Positions 29,756-41,194 of a stretch of DNA of 64,000 bases are shown piece by piece (the stretch's first letter is position 1; each line of letters opens with the position of its first letter). The notes beneath the pieces were generated by a model. That model had not been told where the DNA came from and made no database searches. It saw nothing but the letters and a program-made list of their open reading frames with translations. Source of the stretch: Paraescarpia echinospica (taxonomy: Eukaryota > Annelida > Polychaeta > Sabellida > Siboglinidae); the NCBI GenBank assembly GCA_020002185.1, contig CM034531.1, positions 46,018,574-46,082,573 on the forward strand. Reading direction: 5' to 3'. The position numbers and the translations under genes are program-made.

Positions 29756-32635
29756 AACATTTTTAGTCCTTTGGCTGAAGGTCCAAGGGACTATTGCCAT
29801 CACTCTGCGTCCGCCGTCCGCCGTTAGCTGCCATATCTCAGAAACCGTTCAGCAACTTTTTCTCTAATTTAGCATAGACATATCTTAGAGCACTGCCACT
29901 ATGCACGAGAAATCTGTAAGGGCTCCCTAGGGCCTCGATGGACCCCAAAACTGGTAAAAATGTAACATTTTGCCTATTTTTTCAAAAACTGTTCAACAAC
30001 TTTTTCTCTAATTTTGCATATACATTTCATGTGGTAGTGTCACTGTACACAATAAATCTGTATTTGATTGAACCATTCTAAGGGCACCTAATGACCCCCC
30101 AAAAAGGACCCCAAAACTGATAAATTTTCACATTTTGCCAATTTTTTCAAAAACTCTTAAGTAACTTTTTCTCTAATTTTGCATAGACATTTCATATGGT
30201 AGTGCCACTATACACAAGAAATTTGTAGTTGATTCAATCATTCTAAGGGCTCCAAATATCCCCTAAAATACTAAATTTGTTAACTAAATGGTCTACTGTA
30301 GCAGGAGCTGTAGCAGGCTTCCAGTCCTTTTATTCAACTAATCCTTTTTCCCACAACATCTGTCACACCTCACTGTGGCTGGCTGGTTAAAGTGTGACTA
30401 ATCTGTAATTGGTCACTGGCAGAGGCTTGGGTCACTGTGGCTGGTGGTAGGAAGTATGACTAATCTGTAATTGGTCACTGGCAGAGGCTTGGGTCAACAA
30501 ACACAGCACCTTGTACCTGAAACAGAACACTATTCCCCATCCCAAAACATCTGTCACATGCGGAGTCTGTATCTTGTATGGATATATATTTTTATGCAGT
30601 TGTTTTATATAAGCAGAAAGTTAACTGAAATTAGTTATTCTTAGGCCACATAAAAGTAATTCCCGGTTTCTCGTCGATGCATGTATTTTAAAATATGTGC
30701 CACAACATTTTATTTTCTATTATAATTATTCCTCTAAATGCAAGACGTGGTGCAATAAGTGAACAGTAAACCTGTAAACATTTTACTTTCATCATAACCC
30801 TTAATGATCTGTAACTACGATTCACCAAAAAAACATTTGATTAATAATTACCTACAGGATTGTTTGATTTATGCCGGGTAGAAACTGTTTCTGCAAAAAA
30901 CATTTGATTAATAATTACCTACAGGGTTGTTTGATTTATGCCGGGCAGAAACTGTTTCTGCCTGGCAGAAACAGCAACAATAGGAAATACATGCCATTGA
31001 TAAGCAAACGTGTTCTTTTTATAGAAAATGTCGGTTTCTCTCTGTACCTGTCTACGTATGATAACCATTTGTCCGCCATGCTCACAATAAACATCACATG
31101 AATGATCAAAGGAAGATCACTGCCACTTAACTTGTGGATTATTATACAAATCTGCTCTGCTACTGCTTGGTGGACAGTAAGCTGCAACTGTCTTTGAGTT
31201 TGTTTACATTTTGACAAACTACTATTGTATAGCACTAATTTTTGAATGAATCACATTTTGAGAATGCATGTCATTGTTTGCGGTGTAACTTTTGTATGCT
31301 TCATTTTCTGCTGCTACAAGTTGCGTTCGTCTGAAAGATTATTCAATTGCCTATCCAATGATAATACATATGTTGTGGTGTTGGAAATATATAGCTTTGG
31401 TATATTGTATACAAGGGTTGTGATAGGAAACTATTGGACATTGCGACAGTCCAGAAAGACAGTATGAGATGTGACACTCAATATATGAAGTGTGACTTTC
31501 AGATACTTCATTTTGTAGTGCTATGGATTATGATGGGCCTCTCCATTAGGTCCCTATATATTTATGTGAAATATATCATTATGTCATTAAAATATTTCAG
31601 AACAGGCTAACGCTAAGCTGCAACTGTCTTTGAGTTTGTTTACATTTTGACAAACTACTATTATATAGCTATAATTGTTGAATTGGCACGACTAATGCTA
31701 ATCTATCCCACAAAATGACTTCTACAGGAAACAACGTTGGTGTAAATTATCATCCCATTATTCTTACTGACAAACACCTGTAAGTTAGGTGACACCTTCG
31801 AAGTTCTGACAACAGGACACCGCCTTCGGTGAAGTCGAGACAAAAGTTTGACAAAGTTCAAACGGTCTATCACCGTCCAGCTGACCCATTTTTTATTTTC
31901 TTTAGACTACCTTTTACTCTCAAATAATCTGTCCTCTTAATTTTATACATAAAGACATAATCTGGCATAACTTTATACATTTTTGTAGCAGCACATTTGT
32001 ATTTCAAGTGTATCATATATTTATCACTTGTTGTGTATTACACCCAGCTGTGGAGCTAAGATTCTCTGCCTGCTATTGTTTGATGGAAACTGTGACTAAT
32101 CTGTAATTGGTCACTGGCAGTAGCTTGTTTCAACAGACAGCATTAAGCCACTAGACCCCTGTTAAACTAGGTTTTAAACTGTGTCAAACAGTGAGTCTAC
32201 CTTTTGCTCACAAATAATCTGTCCTCTTAGTTTTACACATAAAGACATAATCTGGCATAACTTGATAAGTCTTTGTAGCAGCACATTTGTACTTCCAGTG
32301 TATCATTGCAACATAACATACATATTACATACTGTGTGCCACATTTGAATGTTGTGCATGTAATATTTCCATGCAATCCATTTGCATATATAATTTCAAC
32401 ATCTGTTTTCTTCATTTTCACTTTTTGACCCCTACCATGTTCAATGCTCCATAACTTTGCCAATTTTGGTAGCAGTCATATAATTTTTGAAACCATGTAA
32501 AGCAACCTACCAAACCTTTACAAGGATGTAAGAAAACAATGTTACAATTTTTCTGACTTATCACACATTTGGTCAGCCGGGGTCACATATAGACGTATTA
32601 GTCCAAAGGACTTCAGGGCCACTTGGCCCATTTTT
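29756..32635. mobile_element. Mosaic non-autonomous element with many internal duplications
   Basis: The left edge (AGTCCTTTGGCTGAAGGTCC then AAGGGACTA) and right edge (TAGTCCAAAGGACTTCAGGG then CCACTTGGCCC) are inverted relatives. Inside are: three units of about 140-165 bp from 29846 (core CAACTTTTTCTCTAATTTTG); two copies of about 65 bp at 30365-30500 plus a third piece at 32090 (ACTAATCTGTAATTGGTCAC); a 67-bp tandem pair at 30836-30960; a 65-bp pair at 31168 and 31613 (AAGCTGCAACTGTCTTTGAG); and a 108-bp pair at 31905 and 32198 (AAATAATCTGTCCTCTTA). No protein frame is recognised. Confidence 0.55.
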
Positions 32636-32828
32636 TTAAATGGCCAAAAACGACCAGTTTATCAGCTTTAGTTCCAAAAGTTTTCAAACTAGAAAAGACA
32701 AACTATTTATTCCCCGAACGGTATCATCAAGCCGGATAAACTCAGCATATTTCAACTTTTAGTCACATAATTACTCAAAATACATGTCTAAACATGCCGT
32801 ATACCCCATTCGTTGGATTTGACCATAT

Positions 32829-33094
32829 ATAAGGCTATTGCAGTGGTTGGCACATCCGCCTGGCATGCCAGCGCTCTGAGTTCGAAACCTGGACCGGGCA
32901 GGCATGATATTTGGTGTAAAACCTGGCTCTTAACATTGAGGACTGTGTATCCCTCGTGTCTCGGAGATCATGTTAATGTCGGTCCCGTATTAATTTTGGA
33001 ACATAAAAGAACCACTGAGGATGGCAAGCACTCTGGCAGTGACCACCCTCAGTGCCAGCATATAAAAAATGTCAGTTTGGCGATAATGTTCTGA
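32829..33094 (+). mobile_element. tRNA-derived SINE
   Basis: A tRNA-like head (AGTGGTTGGCACATCC as A-box region, GAGTTCGAAACC as B box) is followed by a conserved-looking body with CTCGGAGATCATGTTAATGT and CGGTCCCGTATTAATTTTGG, ending near AATGTTCTG. The head does not fold as a normal tRNA because the anticodon arm is too palindromic (CTGGCATGCCAG). The layout of a head with internal Pol III boxes plus an unrelated tail is that of a SINE. It starts exactly at the right 28-bp TIR. Confidence 0.7.
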
Positions 33095-33326
33095 AAAAGG
33101 CTGACTAGTTGAATGAGACCTCATAAGACCATTACGTTGTAACCACAATAATACAAACTAGTCAGTTAATAGAACGTTGCCTAGCACAGGAAACAACTAG
33201 GAAATATATATAGATCTGATGCTGCAAAAACTGTGACTTTTTATGTTTACATATTACTCACAAAGGAAGGGGGTTGTCTGCATTGTGTTCTTGCATTAGC
33301 AGGTAAACATAGGTCTTGTGTTGCAG

Positions 33327-33533
33327 CACTATGCGGCTCGCAATGGCCACTACACGGTGTGTCGCCTGCTGTTAGGCGCTGGAGCCACTGTGGACGTAAA
33401 GACCAAGTCTGGCAGTGTGACACCTCTACACCGAGCATCCTACAGCGGTCATGCCAACATTGTCTCTCTTCTCATCCAATATGGCGCTATCGTATGTCAC
33501 AGAGACATTGACGGCAAGACTCCATTTCATAAA
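33327..33533 (+). CDS. ANKRD39: ANKRD39 exon 2 (residues 68-136), core ankyrin repeats
   Basis: After acceptor TTGCAG the exon reads HYAARNGHYTVCRLLLGAGA, then TPLHRASYSGHANIVSLLI and TPFHK, ending at donor GTAAGG in phase 0. These are successive 33-residue ankyrin units with the TPLH.A...GH..(I/V)..LL pattern. Each aligns with vertebrate ANKRD39 in order, and the first continues YTAL from exon 1. Length and phase match the neighbouring exons exactly. No damage is seen. Confidence 0.94.
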
Positions 33534-33948
33534 GTAAGGCATTTTTCTTGCACTCGTGTGTTTCTTGAATAATTAGCATTGGCCAACTTTTCCTGTCTTG
33601 CATTTCAATCTTAAACAAAGGATGTCCTTTCCTCATTTTAATGTAATTTTCATAAATATAATAAATAATTATTTTATAAATAAATACAATGCCTGCCAAA
33701 TTGCTTTTGATAACTTGGAATTCTTCAGCTGGGTCAATTCAGCCACCTACAGTTTTGTAACAAATTGATTCACACAGATTACACTAATTGTAAGAGATTA
33801 CACCAATGTCATTATAAAACTGAAATGTTGCCCTTTAATGTAATGCTCATATCTCCGTATTTCTAAAATGTACCGTAAGGTTTGAACCATTGCAATCCAT
33901 TACTTATATATGTAGTATTTATATAATGGTATGTTACTACTTTTGCAG

Positions 33949-34098
33949 GCCTGTGAGCAAGGACACGTGGCAGTGGCTACCATTTTACTGGCAAAGGACG
34001 CCCAAGTGAAAGACATCAAGGACAAGAGAGATAAACTGGCCAGTAACTATGTACAGCAGTGCCACTCAGACTTCAAGAAACTATTTGGTGCCACATAA
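33949..34098 (+). CDS. ANKRD39: ANKRD39 exon 3 (residues 137-185), C-terminal ankyrin repeat and tail
   Basis: After TTTTGCAG the exon reads ACEQGHVAVATILLAKDAQV, then IKDKRDKLASNYV and ends FKKLFGAT before TAA at 34096. The first part finishes the last ankyrin repeat (K-A-(C/A)E(Q/R)GH). The short basic tail with D(K/R)R..LA matches the family C-terminus. This exon is absent from a simple long-ORF search because it is only 50 codons. The intron before it is 415 nt. Confidence 0.93.
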   Translation, partial: ACEQGHVAVATILLAKDAQVKDIKDKRDKLASNYVQQCHSDFKKLFGAT

Positions 34099-34407
34099 AA
34101 AGCCTGTATAACTCTTATCAGTACATTTACAATTTTGATAACATGCGGAACATTGATATATTGAAGCTGTTACACCATCCTGCATGGATCTGATGTGGTG
34201 ATAGTTGTTAAGCTTACATTTGTGTATGAAATGTAGGCAAACTATAGCATCATAACATATTTTTAAACAAGATTGTTAATTAGATAAAAATACGTTTATA
34301 TCGCAAGTGGGCAAGGAAGCCTCTGGGTATCAAAGCTGCAATTCCACACTGTTCTCATCTGACGTGAAACGTATGTACCCGTGCTGAATCTGTTATACTA
34401 ATAACAA

Positions 34408-34413
34408 ATTAAA
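34408..34413 (+). promoter_or_regulatory. Candidate polyadenylation signal of ANKRD39 (ATTAAA)
   Basis: ATTAAA occurs 310 nt after the stop codon. No canonical AATAAA was noticed closer. Assignment is by position only. Confidence 0.35.
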
Positions 34414-34429
34414 GATACGATTCTTGTTA

Positions 34430-35545
34430 GCTTAGTGAACGAGTGTGATGGTTGATCGCTTGGTGGCGACACTGCTGTGGTCTGATCCATGGGAGCAAAT
34501 GTGACATTTTAGATAATGTATAGTTGTTAAAAGACGTGTGCCTTGCGCAACGTGGAGAAGAATTTAATCAAGCAAAAAATAATATACGTTTGTCTTGAAA
34601 TTTTGACGTCATTGTGTTAATACTGTTATTCAAAATGAAGATAGCAAATTGCATCATTTCAGGGATATGTATATTATAAAATAGTTCGTTCCGTCAGGCT
34701 TGCATCTATCGGGCTGAATCGTCAGCGCCTAACATGCACCAGGTCTACCTGTCACTGGCCACATAAGCATTTCGCCGTGTCAGCCCCGTGAGCGCATGCT
34801 ACTTCTGGCAAACAACACACTGCAACAATTCCGTGGAGTTCCAGTCACGGAATTTAATGTTTTATATCATTGTACAGTTAATTATTCCACGTACAAATGT
34901 GTTACTGTGTCTGGGTGTGTGTGCAAACAAATGTATTAGTTGTTATGTTATTAACGTTACAAAATCCCGGACGTGTAATCCAGCTGCCTGTTGCTGGTTA
35001 CGTCAGTTACACGGGTGAGCGCGTGCGATTTCTGGCAAAAGGTTGTCGTAACAACTAGGCCAGTGACCAGTTACAATTAATTAATGCGGGTAGGTTGGAA
35101 ACATTTGGGTTGTCTGGAACTCAAATGTTGGCCATTTGAGGTTTGGTCTATTTTCAGTGTTCATAATTATGTCAACGATACTTTTTTAGATTTCAGTGCA
35201 AATTATTTGAGGATATATATGACTGCCTTTTTCCCTGGGCAACGCCGAGTAACTCAGCTAGTGTTTCGATAAGTATACAACTCGGTGTCATAGAACCATG
35301 ACAATATGTAGATTGAGCTTGTGTCTACAAATACTAACAGTTGTCATATTAAAACAAATAGTTTATGTTAGCGTTTACTTCCCTTTGCTTTACAACATAA
35401 TATTATAATATTGTTATCTTCATTTAAGATGGAAAGAAGATCTTTCACATGTGGTTCGTTTTGTTGTGATGTCACGTAACCCTGTCTCGCTATTGTCCTA
35501 CGGCGCGTTGGGGTCCAATTTCTGCAGGTTGCAACTTCCAACGTC
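34430..35545. other. Intergenic, nothing recognised
   Basis: AT-rich sequence with only short frames, between the 3' ends of ANKRD39 (+) and the membrane-protein exon (-). The two genes converge here. Confidence 0.35.
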
Positions 35546-35547
35546 AT

Positions 35548-35971
35548 TTACCACATGACCACGTCCGACGTTTCTTCATCTTCACCGCGAACCCAAAATG
35601 ACCCAACATTAACAATACCACAGATAACGACGATGCCGACGACTGCGACGACGAAAGCCTCGCCCACAGGTGTGCCTCGTAGTTGGTGCCGGGGATTTTC
35701 ACGACCGTGAGTGCGGCCGCTAACGCCATGGAGTTGAAGAAGACGTTGCTTGATAGCTGACGTTGCGACGATTCCGCCGGCGATGCAGACGCCGACGCCG
35801 GCCACGTCGATGACGAAGGAGGCTGTTTTGTACAAGGTGTTGGCCAACTTGCGTGCGATTATTGCGAGGAACGCGAGGAAGACCACAAACACCACTTGGA
35901 TGATGTGAGACGTGAAGGATGCATCACCGCGTCTGACACCCATCTCGGACGGTTCCCGAGCGAGTGCCACT
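35548..35971 (-). CDS. Terminal exon of an unrecognised three-span membrane protein
   Basis: The minus-strand frame is open for 140 codons to a TAA and directly follows an acceptor (TTGTTGCAG at 35980-35972). It therefore begins either inside a codon supplied by an upstream exon or at the ATG at 35943 (MGVRRGDASF). Three hydrophobic segments are clear: IIQVVFVVFLAFLAIIA, FVIDVAGVGVCIAGGIVA and AFVVAVVGIVVICGIV. Short loops are rich in basic residues, and the tail is acidic (RGEDEETSD). Third codon positions are strongly G/C, unlike the surrounding AT-rich DNA, which supports real coding. No family is recognised. Upstream exons, at higher coordinates, were not identified. Confidence 0.55.
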
Positions 35972-36159
35972 CTGCAACAACGGACGGTATTGATAATAGC
36001 ATTATTGTGTTCTACAACTTGTTACCTTGATTGAACATAATATTAATCGGAGAGAATATAGTGTGCGTGCATGTGTGTGTGTGAGACGTGTTTGTGGCAT
36101 GACGAGTAATCTATGTCACGTAGACAATGTGGGGGCAAGTATGTTTTACCGAATGACCT

Positions 36160-36660
36160 CCTTATTTATAGAGACTTGTCTTGACGAATGATCTTCAACA
36201 TACTAAGACATGTCTTAAGGAGTTATATCTTACATTCTGACACATGGCTCATTGAATGCTCTACTATGTTATTATATCTGATGCAACGCTGACTGGTTGT
36301 GAATATATGTCTTTATGAATGCTTTCCTACGTGGAAACATGTCTTGACGAGTCTTCCACATTACGGAGACATGCCTTACGAGTGATCGCCAACGTTATGA
36401 AGACAAGTATTGACGAGTGTTCTCCAACATTAAGAAGACACGTATTGACGAGTGATCTCCAACATTATTATGGAGACACATCTTACGAGTGATCTCCACA
36501 AGTATTGACGAGTGAGCTCTAACATTATGGAGACATGTTTTGACGAGTAATCTCCAACATTGTGGACATATGTTTGACAAGTGATATCCTACCTTATGAG
36601 AAATGTTTTGAAGGGTGATCTGCTTCGTTTTGGAGATATGTTGACGAGTGACCTCTTACA
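36160..36660. repeat. Diverged minisatellite, units of about 45-50 bp
   Basis: Variants of GACGAGTGATCTCCAACATT then ATGGAGACATGTCTT recur about ten times with many substitutions and small indels. The divergence suggests an old array. Frames through it are by-products. Confidence 0.85.
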
Positions 36661-37237
36661 CTCTGAACGTAATTTCAAATGCAGTGCTGTACATTGTAGG
36701 TTTTTTATACATTGGCAGAATTTCTACAATCATGGGTAATTGTTTCCAATCATTTATCGTCCTCAGTGAGAATGCATTCGTTATTATATATTCACATCTA
36801 ATTGGTCTATAGTGTTGTTAAACCAGCTTTTTTCTTTTGGCGTTGTTAGTATATCTGATTCTGTAATCGATTTTGTTGCTCTCATTTGAAAGCTTATTGA
36901 TCTATATGTATACTTCTATGAGTGGCCTCGAGACTTGTATGCAGTGTCATAAAAGAGGCCTAGTTTTCCTTATTATTTTATTTTAAAAGTTTGTATTTCT
37001 TCTAATCAACATAATACTTTGATTACCATTTGCTCTTAAACCATCAGCACTGCCAGCAATACTTGTTACTCCTAAAGCTAGGATTCCACACGTACGAAAA
37101 CGGCATGCAGCATGGGAAATACCTCTGTAGTGACGTCACTACTTGGAATTTCCTATCCGAGTCGTGTGCGGATACGATTCGTCGTCATAGCCTCTTGTGA
37201 TGTCCATCACTTTGTTAATGATATATTCACTGAGATC

Positions 37238-37507
37238 CTACAATATCGCCATGGTTGCTTTCTTCTTTGTAAGTTTTTGGACAACCTCCATGCCATGTAC
37301 GACCGCAATCTTCTTACTTAGATGGGGACCATCGACTTCAGCCAATGCCACGTCCATGGCTCCCTCATCTGTTACATTAACATGCGTCTCGCTTGTGGCC
37401 GTCTGAGAGTTATCGGTGTGAGTTTCTGTTGTTGCCAACTGCTCAAGGACATGGATGAGGTTGGACTTGTCATTGCACGCCAACCACAACTGACACCCCT
37501 CCAGCAC
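37238..37507 (-). pseudogene. Fragment of a transposon-linked multicopy gene (VDGM-type segment)
   Basis: A minus-strand 89-codon frame contains NDKSNLIHVLEQL and, near its end, KKIAVVHGMEVVQKL. A D.S.L...LE segment followed by a (V/A)V(D/H)GM.V(V/L)Q strand is a pattern I associate with a multicopy protein of marine invertebrates that ends in a CXC-like cysteine tail. That association is from memory and was not checked. Such a tail lies immediately next to it but on the opposite strand (37513-37614), so pieces of one gene seem to have been rearranged. Confidence 0.4.
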
Positions 37508-37650
37508 CCAAGGCCATCATTGAGATGGTACGATGCCAATGCAAAGGAGACAGTTCATCACAGTCATGTTCCTGCAAATGCAAGGACTTGCCATGCACAG
37601 ACCTCTGCTTGTGAAGCACGCAGTGTGAGAACGACGATGATTCACACTAT
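37480..37650 (+). pseudogene. CXC-like cysteine-rich tail of the same multicopy gene family, with TGA at a Cys position
   Basis: The plus frame reads PPAPKAIIEMVRCQCK, then SQSCSCKCKDLPCTDLCL, and hits TGA at 37612. Beyond it the same frame continues STQCENDDD, as related tails do after one more cysteine. A-P-(E/K)-A-I-I...V.C.C followed by CxCxK..L.C.D.C is a recurrent C-terminal motif of multicopy invertebrate genes. The TGA is one base from the expected TGT/TGC codon. Upstream portions of the gene are missing on this strand. Confidence 0.45.
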
Positions 37651-38179
37651 AAAATCGTTCATCAGACGGCGATGGTGATGACTAATGTGCAGTATACCTG
37701 GTCACAACAGTATTGTAACAAACCAGACATGTGTGAAATACACGCAACTGTGTAGTGATGCTGGTATGATGGTTATAAGATGTTAATATATGAAAGCACA
37801 GGCACATACTTGTTACCGTTTATACGCTACGCTAATTCTCTATGCTGTACTAATTCTCATTCTCGCTATGCTACATGTATATTGTTCAGTCTTAACATGT
37901 ATAACGGTCATAAATTAGTAATTTCATTATGCTTAGGTGATTGTAATTGATCCTATTGGATTCCTTGCCCCTCAATATGTAGGTTTAGCTACCAAAATCA
38001 AAAGGCTGGGTGGCTTAGCAGCTGATATATTGAGAAATACAGGTTTTCAGTGTCCATCATTTTAAAAATCCAAGATGGCCGCCATATACACCTTTAAAAA
38101 ATGTAGACATTGGTTTTCAGATTCACTATATCATAACGTTTCCAAAAATATATAGGTTTGTAAATGTCCAAAAAATGAA

Positions 38180-38290
38180 CGAAAATACAAATGTTAACAT
38201 TGTGAACCTGTCTATTTGTTAGACTATCGGATTCTCACTCGACAGAATACTGGTTCGGGTCCCATTGCACCCGTTTGGAAACTTGGGCGA
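38180..38290 (+). repeat. tRNA-like B-box sequence, possible SINE fragment
   Basis: A GGTTCGGGTCCC B box follows TAGACTATCGGATTCTCACTC, which resembles the second half of a tRNA with an anticodon stem. The 5' half is not convincing. It is preceded by a CCAAGATGGCCGCCATA segment (38081) that also recurs inverted near 48440. Confidence 0.35.
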
Positions 38291-39914
38291 CTTCGCTCAT
38301 TCCACGTTACTTTACTTCATTCCGATGTATAAATGAGTACATGGCCAAAAATGGTGCATATATGTGAGCGAATAGTCGTCGCACAACAATTACAGTGGGG
38401 CTGAATTCTTCCTAGATAAATCGAGATTTTATTAATTTGAATGAACAGGTATTCCAGGGAGTTAATTGTAGTATGCGTAGCGTAGGGCCTACTGAACAGT
38501 GCCTATGGCTGGTTACGGCCCTATATAAGAACGTACCTTTAAGCGAGTTAGTGAACTATCAAGTTACGGAAATAATTATTAGCTAAATCTGACATTATAA
38601 ATTAATGCGCGTGTTGTAGACTCGTGTGAATACGGTCTGACATTCTATGTTAATAACAAATATGTGTATTATAGATCTATTTTCGGATTTGCATTACATA
38701 ATTTTATGTATACAAAATGTTGTAAAAATGAATTATTTTTAGTTTTCTGCTTCATTGATATATGTGTAATATAATGTTCCATTCAACGAAGCTTACCTAG
38801 AGCCGCCGAACGGGAGTGCTGCGCATACAACGCAGATTAGTATCCGCGATATTTAACGGCCACGTCTTGGTGTTGTCCGTGGAACTACATAATTATAATA
38901 ACGTTATGTCAAGAAGACGCAGTGTATCGTGGGTAAAGCGATAGTATGGCGGTCATATTGTATTCACGCCAATTACATATCATTATAATTTCCAGTGCAG
39001 GGGAATGTGTATGGTGTCTTGGTGATTTTACACTCCATCGTCATACTTTCGCTGTTTGTCTCTGCTGACGGATCTTGTGTGAGGCTGTCGCAGAGCTCAC
39101 CTCGATGAGCTTCACATTCTCGGTGTGTTTCCAAGCTATTACACGTCAGTTCTCATCGTTGGTGAAAAGTTGCGTTACTAACAATACAAAGCAGGAACAA
39201 GCCTACGTTGTTTGAGAAATATTTATGCCCCGCGAAACACACCGATACTGCACGAAAGAGAGTGCATAAACAATACGTGCTGCTGTAAATCAACATTAAT
39301 GTGAATGTCAGTACGTTATGTTGTGCGAAAAAGACATGTTAATATTCAGTATGTGCCCGACAACAATCTTCATAACAGCTGAGTTGAAAAACATGTAGTG
39401 TTTAGAATTTGTTCTAACCACTGTCTACCACCATCAATACGTAATGTACGTGGGATTTCAGATAGGGTTATAATATTGCCAGTAAAATGGTCGTTATCGT
39501 TCATACCGATGTCCTTATATTCCACATAAGACCAATAACAAATGGGCCACTGAATACGATTGACCTAACATGGCATTGCTACCGAGACACTACACACCAT
39601 CCTGCCAGGTTCTGGTATCCACAACTGCGTCATTGTGCATTAATATGAGTTTCGTTCGTTAGACGGCACCACTTGAACGATTTTTTTGTCAGTGACTAAA
39701 CCACCATCCACCGTGATATGTAATGCAATACTATAGCTACTGCTATCAAGTCCAAAACTTTGTGAATTTATGCTACCGGCCCTTGGTATACTTACAACGG
39801 TTGATAATATATTTTGAAGAGTGGGAAGCGACTATGACACAATATTGACGTTGACGTGTTTTTCATTATAATAATAATATATATATATAAGTTGACTGTT
39901 ATTTCACTTTTAGT

Positions 39915-40060
39915 TGTAATGTTAGCCCGAGAGCCAATCATCGTCTCTCTACAGATCAGTGTCGTACAGTGAAAACTACGGTGCTCCCATCTCGCGGTAC
40001 CTGGATATTCGAGGCGAGATCACGCTGGGGATGGACACGCGGTTGGACGCGACTACAACA
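39915..40060. repeat. Dispersed repeat, second copy of the 21055-21260 family
   Basis: AGCCCGAGAGCCAATCATCG then TCTC, followed by CTCCCATCTCGCGGTACCTG then GATATTCGAGGC, parallels the copy inside the MSL2 intron, with a shorter spacer. An (AT)n tract precedes it at about 39878. Confidence 0.6.
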
Positions 40061-40789
40061 GACAGCTGTAATGTGTAATGTCTCAAGTTACTTAAATTTT
40101 CCTGACTGGATAGTGTTAATCGTTTCACAAATCATTAAGCTGCCAATACATATACATCCACATGCAAACATATAATGTATATATGCAGTGCGTGCGTGCG
40201 TGGTGTGCCTGCCCGCCTGTCTACCTTACAATTGGCCTATCTATATTGGTCGCTATGTGGCTCAACAGCTTGCTTATTTTCACCCCAATGACACTTTCGG
40301 GTCTTCTGAGCATCGAGTTCCGTTCAGTTGCATTGCTCCCATCCTATTCACTAAATGATCGTTTTCAAACTAGAACTGTTCTGTTTCACGTCAGTGGTAC
40401 GCACGGTGTTATGTCATTGATACACTCGATTATGATTTATTATTAATAGCTATTATGCCTGAAAATGTCGCATGTTAAAAACATTTCTAATGGGTTTAAT
40501 TTTTAATGAAACACTCACGTGAGATACGCTTTCGTTGGTTGCGCCCGCCAGCCAGACGCGGGAAAAATCACTGACAGAGAGGTTGTCATACATATTGCTT
40601 AGTTCTTAATATAGTGAATGACAATAGCTTCTACCAAGATTCGACGGAAGATTTTGATTTGATAACATACATGTAGAAGGCCTAACACTATTTTAATTCG
40701 TATGTGACTTGTGGCTATATAGCCTTATTAATATTAATTAAGTTCACGAATTTTTGCGTAATGTAGTGTAACTGTAAGAGGTGTTAGCC

Positions 40790-40866
40790 CTCGCAACACA
40801 CACGCACGCACGCACATACACACGCACACATACACACAGACACGCACGCACGCACACACACACACA
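40790..40866. repeat. (CA)n-rich microsatellite with CACG interruptions
   Basis: Runs of ACACACAC and CACGCACG alternate. It is low complexity with no other signal. Confidence 0.9.
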
Positions 40867-40978
40867 GAGCAAACAAATACCTTAAATTCGGGGATTCCGT
40901 TGTGGAGCTCAATAGTAAGAGCTGTAGCATTGTTTGAAATAATGTTACAAAAACCTATCTAACATCATCTAACACATG

Positions 40979-41150
40979 TCATCGGTTCATGTGTTTACCA
41001 ATCTTAACCTCATCGGTGAAAACAAAGACTGTTTGAGGGGAAATAGGTGCTTCATTAAGCAAATTCAACGCGTAGTCTACTTCGTTCGAAGCACACTTGT
41101 CCATCCATAGTCGCTGAAACGTGGTGAATATTGGAGGTGGCTGATGCTCA
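40979..41150 (-). other. Unrecognised protein-like frame
   Basis: The minus frame TTFQRLWMDKCASNEVDYAL then NLLNEAPISPQTVFVFTDE ends in a stop after KHMNR. It has a balanced, protein-like composition, but no domain is recognised and no clear splice sites bound it. It may be a transposon fragment or chance. Confidence 0.25.
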
Positions 41151-41194
41151 CCAAATCCGTCTAACTGCTTGCACTCTTGAGGGTCTCCACAAAA

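Larger units (their letters stand above)
27291..32831. mobile_element. 5.5-kb interval bounded by 28-bp inverted repeats
   Basis: TATATATGGTCAAATCCAAC then GAACGGGG at 27291-27318 is matched by its inverse at 32804-32831 with one mismatch. TA dinucleotides sit at the tips. Inside are nested elements but no transposase. It may be one large non-autonomous element that collected later insertions, or two separate insertions of one MITE family in opposite orientation. Beyond the 28 bp the arms diverge, which fits short-TIR elements such as Tc1/mariner relatives. Confidence 0.5.
27227..33326 (+). other. ANKRD39 intron 1 (6.1 kb), almost filled by repeats
   Basis: The donor GTAAGT and acceptor TTGCAG bound it, both phase 0. 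It contains a TIR-bounded interval at 27291-32831, a palindromic MITE, tRNA-like sequence, a mosaic of internal duplications and a SINE, each listed separately. No additional exon is expected between residues 67 and 68, and none is seen. Confidence 0.85.

Noticed and set aside
32829..32900. Functional tRNA gene
   Set aside because: A and B boxes are present, but the acceptor and anticodon stems do not fold and a SINE body follows.
35544..35729. Alternative minus frame overlapping the membrane-protein exon (MALAAALTVVKIPG...)
   Set aside because: It is shorter, has no acceptor at its start and lacks the clean membrane spans of the main frame. A frameshifted transcript cannot be fully excluded.
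37612..37614. Selenocysteine-encoding TGA in the CXC-like tail
   Set aside because: The position is a Cys in the family pattern, but the surrounding gene is fragmented and no SECIS-like hairpin was noticed, so a nonsense mutation is simpler.
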